From Prochilodus magdalenae (taxonomy: Eukaryota > Chordata > Actinopteri > Characiformes > Prochilodontidae), in contig JAMWET010000949.1 in assembly GCA_024036415.1 (NCBI GenBank), positions 394,501 through 458,500 of the forward strand: a stretch of 64,000 bases of DNA, given 5' to 3'. The translations under genes and the position numbers were made by a program. The notes beneath the pieces are model-generated. The model had not been told where the DNA came from. It made no database searches and saw only the letters and a list, made by a program, of their open reading frames with translations. This document shows, piece after piece, positions 62,274 through 64,000 of this stretch. The stretch's first letter is position 1. Each line of letters starts with the position of its first letter.

Positions 62274-63431
62274 AGCATATGTCTATGGAAAGCCAACATT
62301 ATGCCAAGAATCTTGCTGAAACATCAGAGACACACCGAGTCGAACAATCAGGTTTTGGAGTCGACTCCCCACCACCACCTGTTAGCTGTATTAGCTAGGA
62401 AGCAAACCATGCACACTAATCATGACTTGGCTAATAGAGCACATCTGGAGTAAGAGGGAAATTAAGGTGATCTGATTTTACTTCAGTGCACAGAGGCTCT
62501 GTAATTCGTCTACATGGCTGCGTGATTATGTGTGCTGAATTTGGAACACATTCCTCTGTCCCATTCAAGCTTCTCACGATTGTGAATCTGTGCGTCTCAG
62601 TGCCCAGACATGCACACCTGTTTCTATATTGATGTTGGAGGTTGAGCTACCCACTGTCCCGAGCCTCTCCATTTCAGCAGCTGCACGCCGGGTTAACTGA
62701 TTTAGTGTGTCAGATTAGGAGGTGTAAATCAGGGTAGTTTCCCCTTCATGCTTCAGCAGATACTTTCCATGACTCGCCGACCACAGTGAGACCACTGCAA
62801 CTGCGGTTATTACTGTCACATTCTCCCTCTCTCTCTCTTTTTCTGCTCGGGTCACCATAACCACTGTACCGAGAGATCTCCTGTATAGGGCAGCTTAGAC
62901 TCATATCAGCCGAATTTAAAGGCCTTAGCTGTCTCTGAGTTCTTTTCTGTTACTGGTTTTTAAAGAATGACTCACACTCTTTAGCCCTAAGAGATGGAGG
63001 ATGCTGTTTGTGAGTCACATTTCTGTGGATGTAACAGGGTAATTTCCACTTTTGGTAAAATGCTGTTTCTGTTGTTCTGATTCAGATTTTGCTGACGTAT
63101 CAGAGATGTGGGGCACAGATGTTTTGCCTCAGATTGCTTTGGGCGTCTCTCCCACTGGTGATGAGCTCCATGCTCATGTAGCTTTAGGCGTGTGAGTGTA
63201 AGTGCGTGTGAGTACAGCTGTGGATGGGGAAGGGGCGGGAAGATGAAGGTCGGCCTGTACCTTTAAGGTCAAGGGTAAGGTAAACAGATGTATGGTCACA
63301 CTGCCTATTAAAGGGCCCACTGCTAATATCGTTGGTGTGGTTTTGTGTACTGTCGTTCATTTTTTCAGGAATGTTTTTATATAACAGGATGTTTTTGTTA
63401 ACTGTGCCTTTTAGCCCAACATACAAATTTA
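62274..63431. other. Intergenic sequence, no gene recognised
   Basis: Single-copy-looking DNA without a supported gene. It may include distal upstream sequence of mamdc2, but no motif establishes this. Confidence 0.5.
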
Positions 63432-64000
63432 AATCATCAAATCAACATTTATTTTTATAGTGCTTTTTACAACAGATGTTGTCACAAAGCAGCTTTACAA
63501 AGAATCTGGTGTTCGAGCCCTCAATGAGCAAGCCGAGGGCGAAAGAGGCAAGGAGAAACTCCCTTAGTTAGGAAGAAAGAAACCTTGAGAGGAAGCAAGA
63601 CTCAAAAGGGGAACCCATCCTCCTCAGGTCAACACCAGATACAAGACAGCACAAGAAAGGAGAGTATAGTGTCTGATTAGTCTGTAATAATGTTGGTGGG
63701 TCATAAGATGGGTCAGCAGGACGCAGGCCAAGCCTCCACAGTGCAGGTCAGCCAGGAGCTCCATGGTGATAAAGGCATCAGTGGCTCCCAGTCAGAGCAG
63801 ATGTATCAACAGCATCAGACCGCACAGGATGGGCAGCAGTAAAGCTCAGACAAAGAGAGCAGACTGACAGTTAGCTCTGACAGAAGACCTGAACACGCTA
63901 TATGGTGTTAACAGAGTGCAGCAGTGACTCCGGCAGGCCTGGCTATTACAGCATAACTAAAAAGGGAGAGCCAGAAGGTCACACAGACATGAGGGCTCCC
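63432..64000 (-). mobile_element. Long dispersed repeat (family C copy 3), runs off the window
   Basis: Reverse complement of the family at 52488-53100: AAACCTTGAGAGGAAGCAAG, CTGACAGAAGACCTGAACA and GTGACTCCGGCAGGCCTGGC occur in mirrored order. It begins with an ATCAACATTTATTTTTATAG-type end and is cut by the window edge. Confidence 0.7.

Overview
The window looks like nuclear DNA of a teleost fish, most likely an otophysan (characin or catfish relative). The evidence is two vertebrate genes with GT-AG introns, a dense load of Tc1/mariner elements and MITEs including a Sleeping Beauty-type transposon, a tRNA-derived SINE, and interspersed repeats familiar from characin and catfish genomes. 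I see no bacterial, phage or CRISPR content. The species cannot be named from the sequence alone.

Two protein-coding genes lie head to tail on the minus strand. The first is myorg (10466-13274 coding; promoter and noncoding exon near 16.5-16.6 kb). It encodes a 690-residue type II membrane GH31 glycosidase with both catalytic aspartates. Its promoter has a ZNF143/Staf motif and a palindromic CLEAR/E-box, and a 15-codon upstream ORF ends two bases before its start codon. The second is mamdc2 (19432-56295 coding), spread over 14 exons and 37 kb. It encodes a secreted 686-residue protein with four MAM domains. All exon junctions were read by hand and join in frame. The four MAM domains are each built from the same three-exon cassette with identical phases. 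Intron 12 uses a GC donor instead of GT.

Region by region: 1-9.4 kb is intergenic, with simple repeats, a diverged tandem duplication and one decayed Tc1-like copy. 9.4-16.6 kb is myorg. 16.6-18.8 kb is a short spacer holding two Tc1-type remnants. 18.8-56.5 kb is mamdc2, whose introns hold most of the repeats: a SINE, two small MITEs, a 58-bp minisatellite of 19 units, a 1.6-kb Sleeping Beauty-like element with a frameshifted transposase, internally deleted Tc1 derivatives and an LTR-like insertion. 56.5-64 kb is upstream intergenic DNA with a polypyrimidine block, a TA array with a Tc1 derivative, a 720-bp LTR-like element with a 5-bp target duplication, and a long dispersed repeat running off the end.

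The two genes have no obvious shared pathway: MYORG works in the ER/secretory lumen and MAMDC2 is extracellular. I found no clearly new biological system. The points most worth checking are the mamdc2 GC-AG intron, the myorg promoter and upstream ORF, the almost intact Sleeping Beauty-like element, and the different deletion forms of one Tc1 family.
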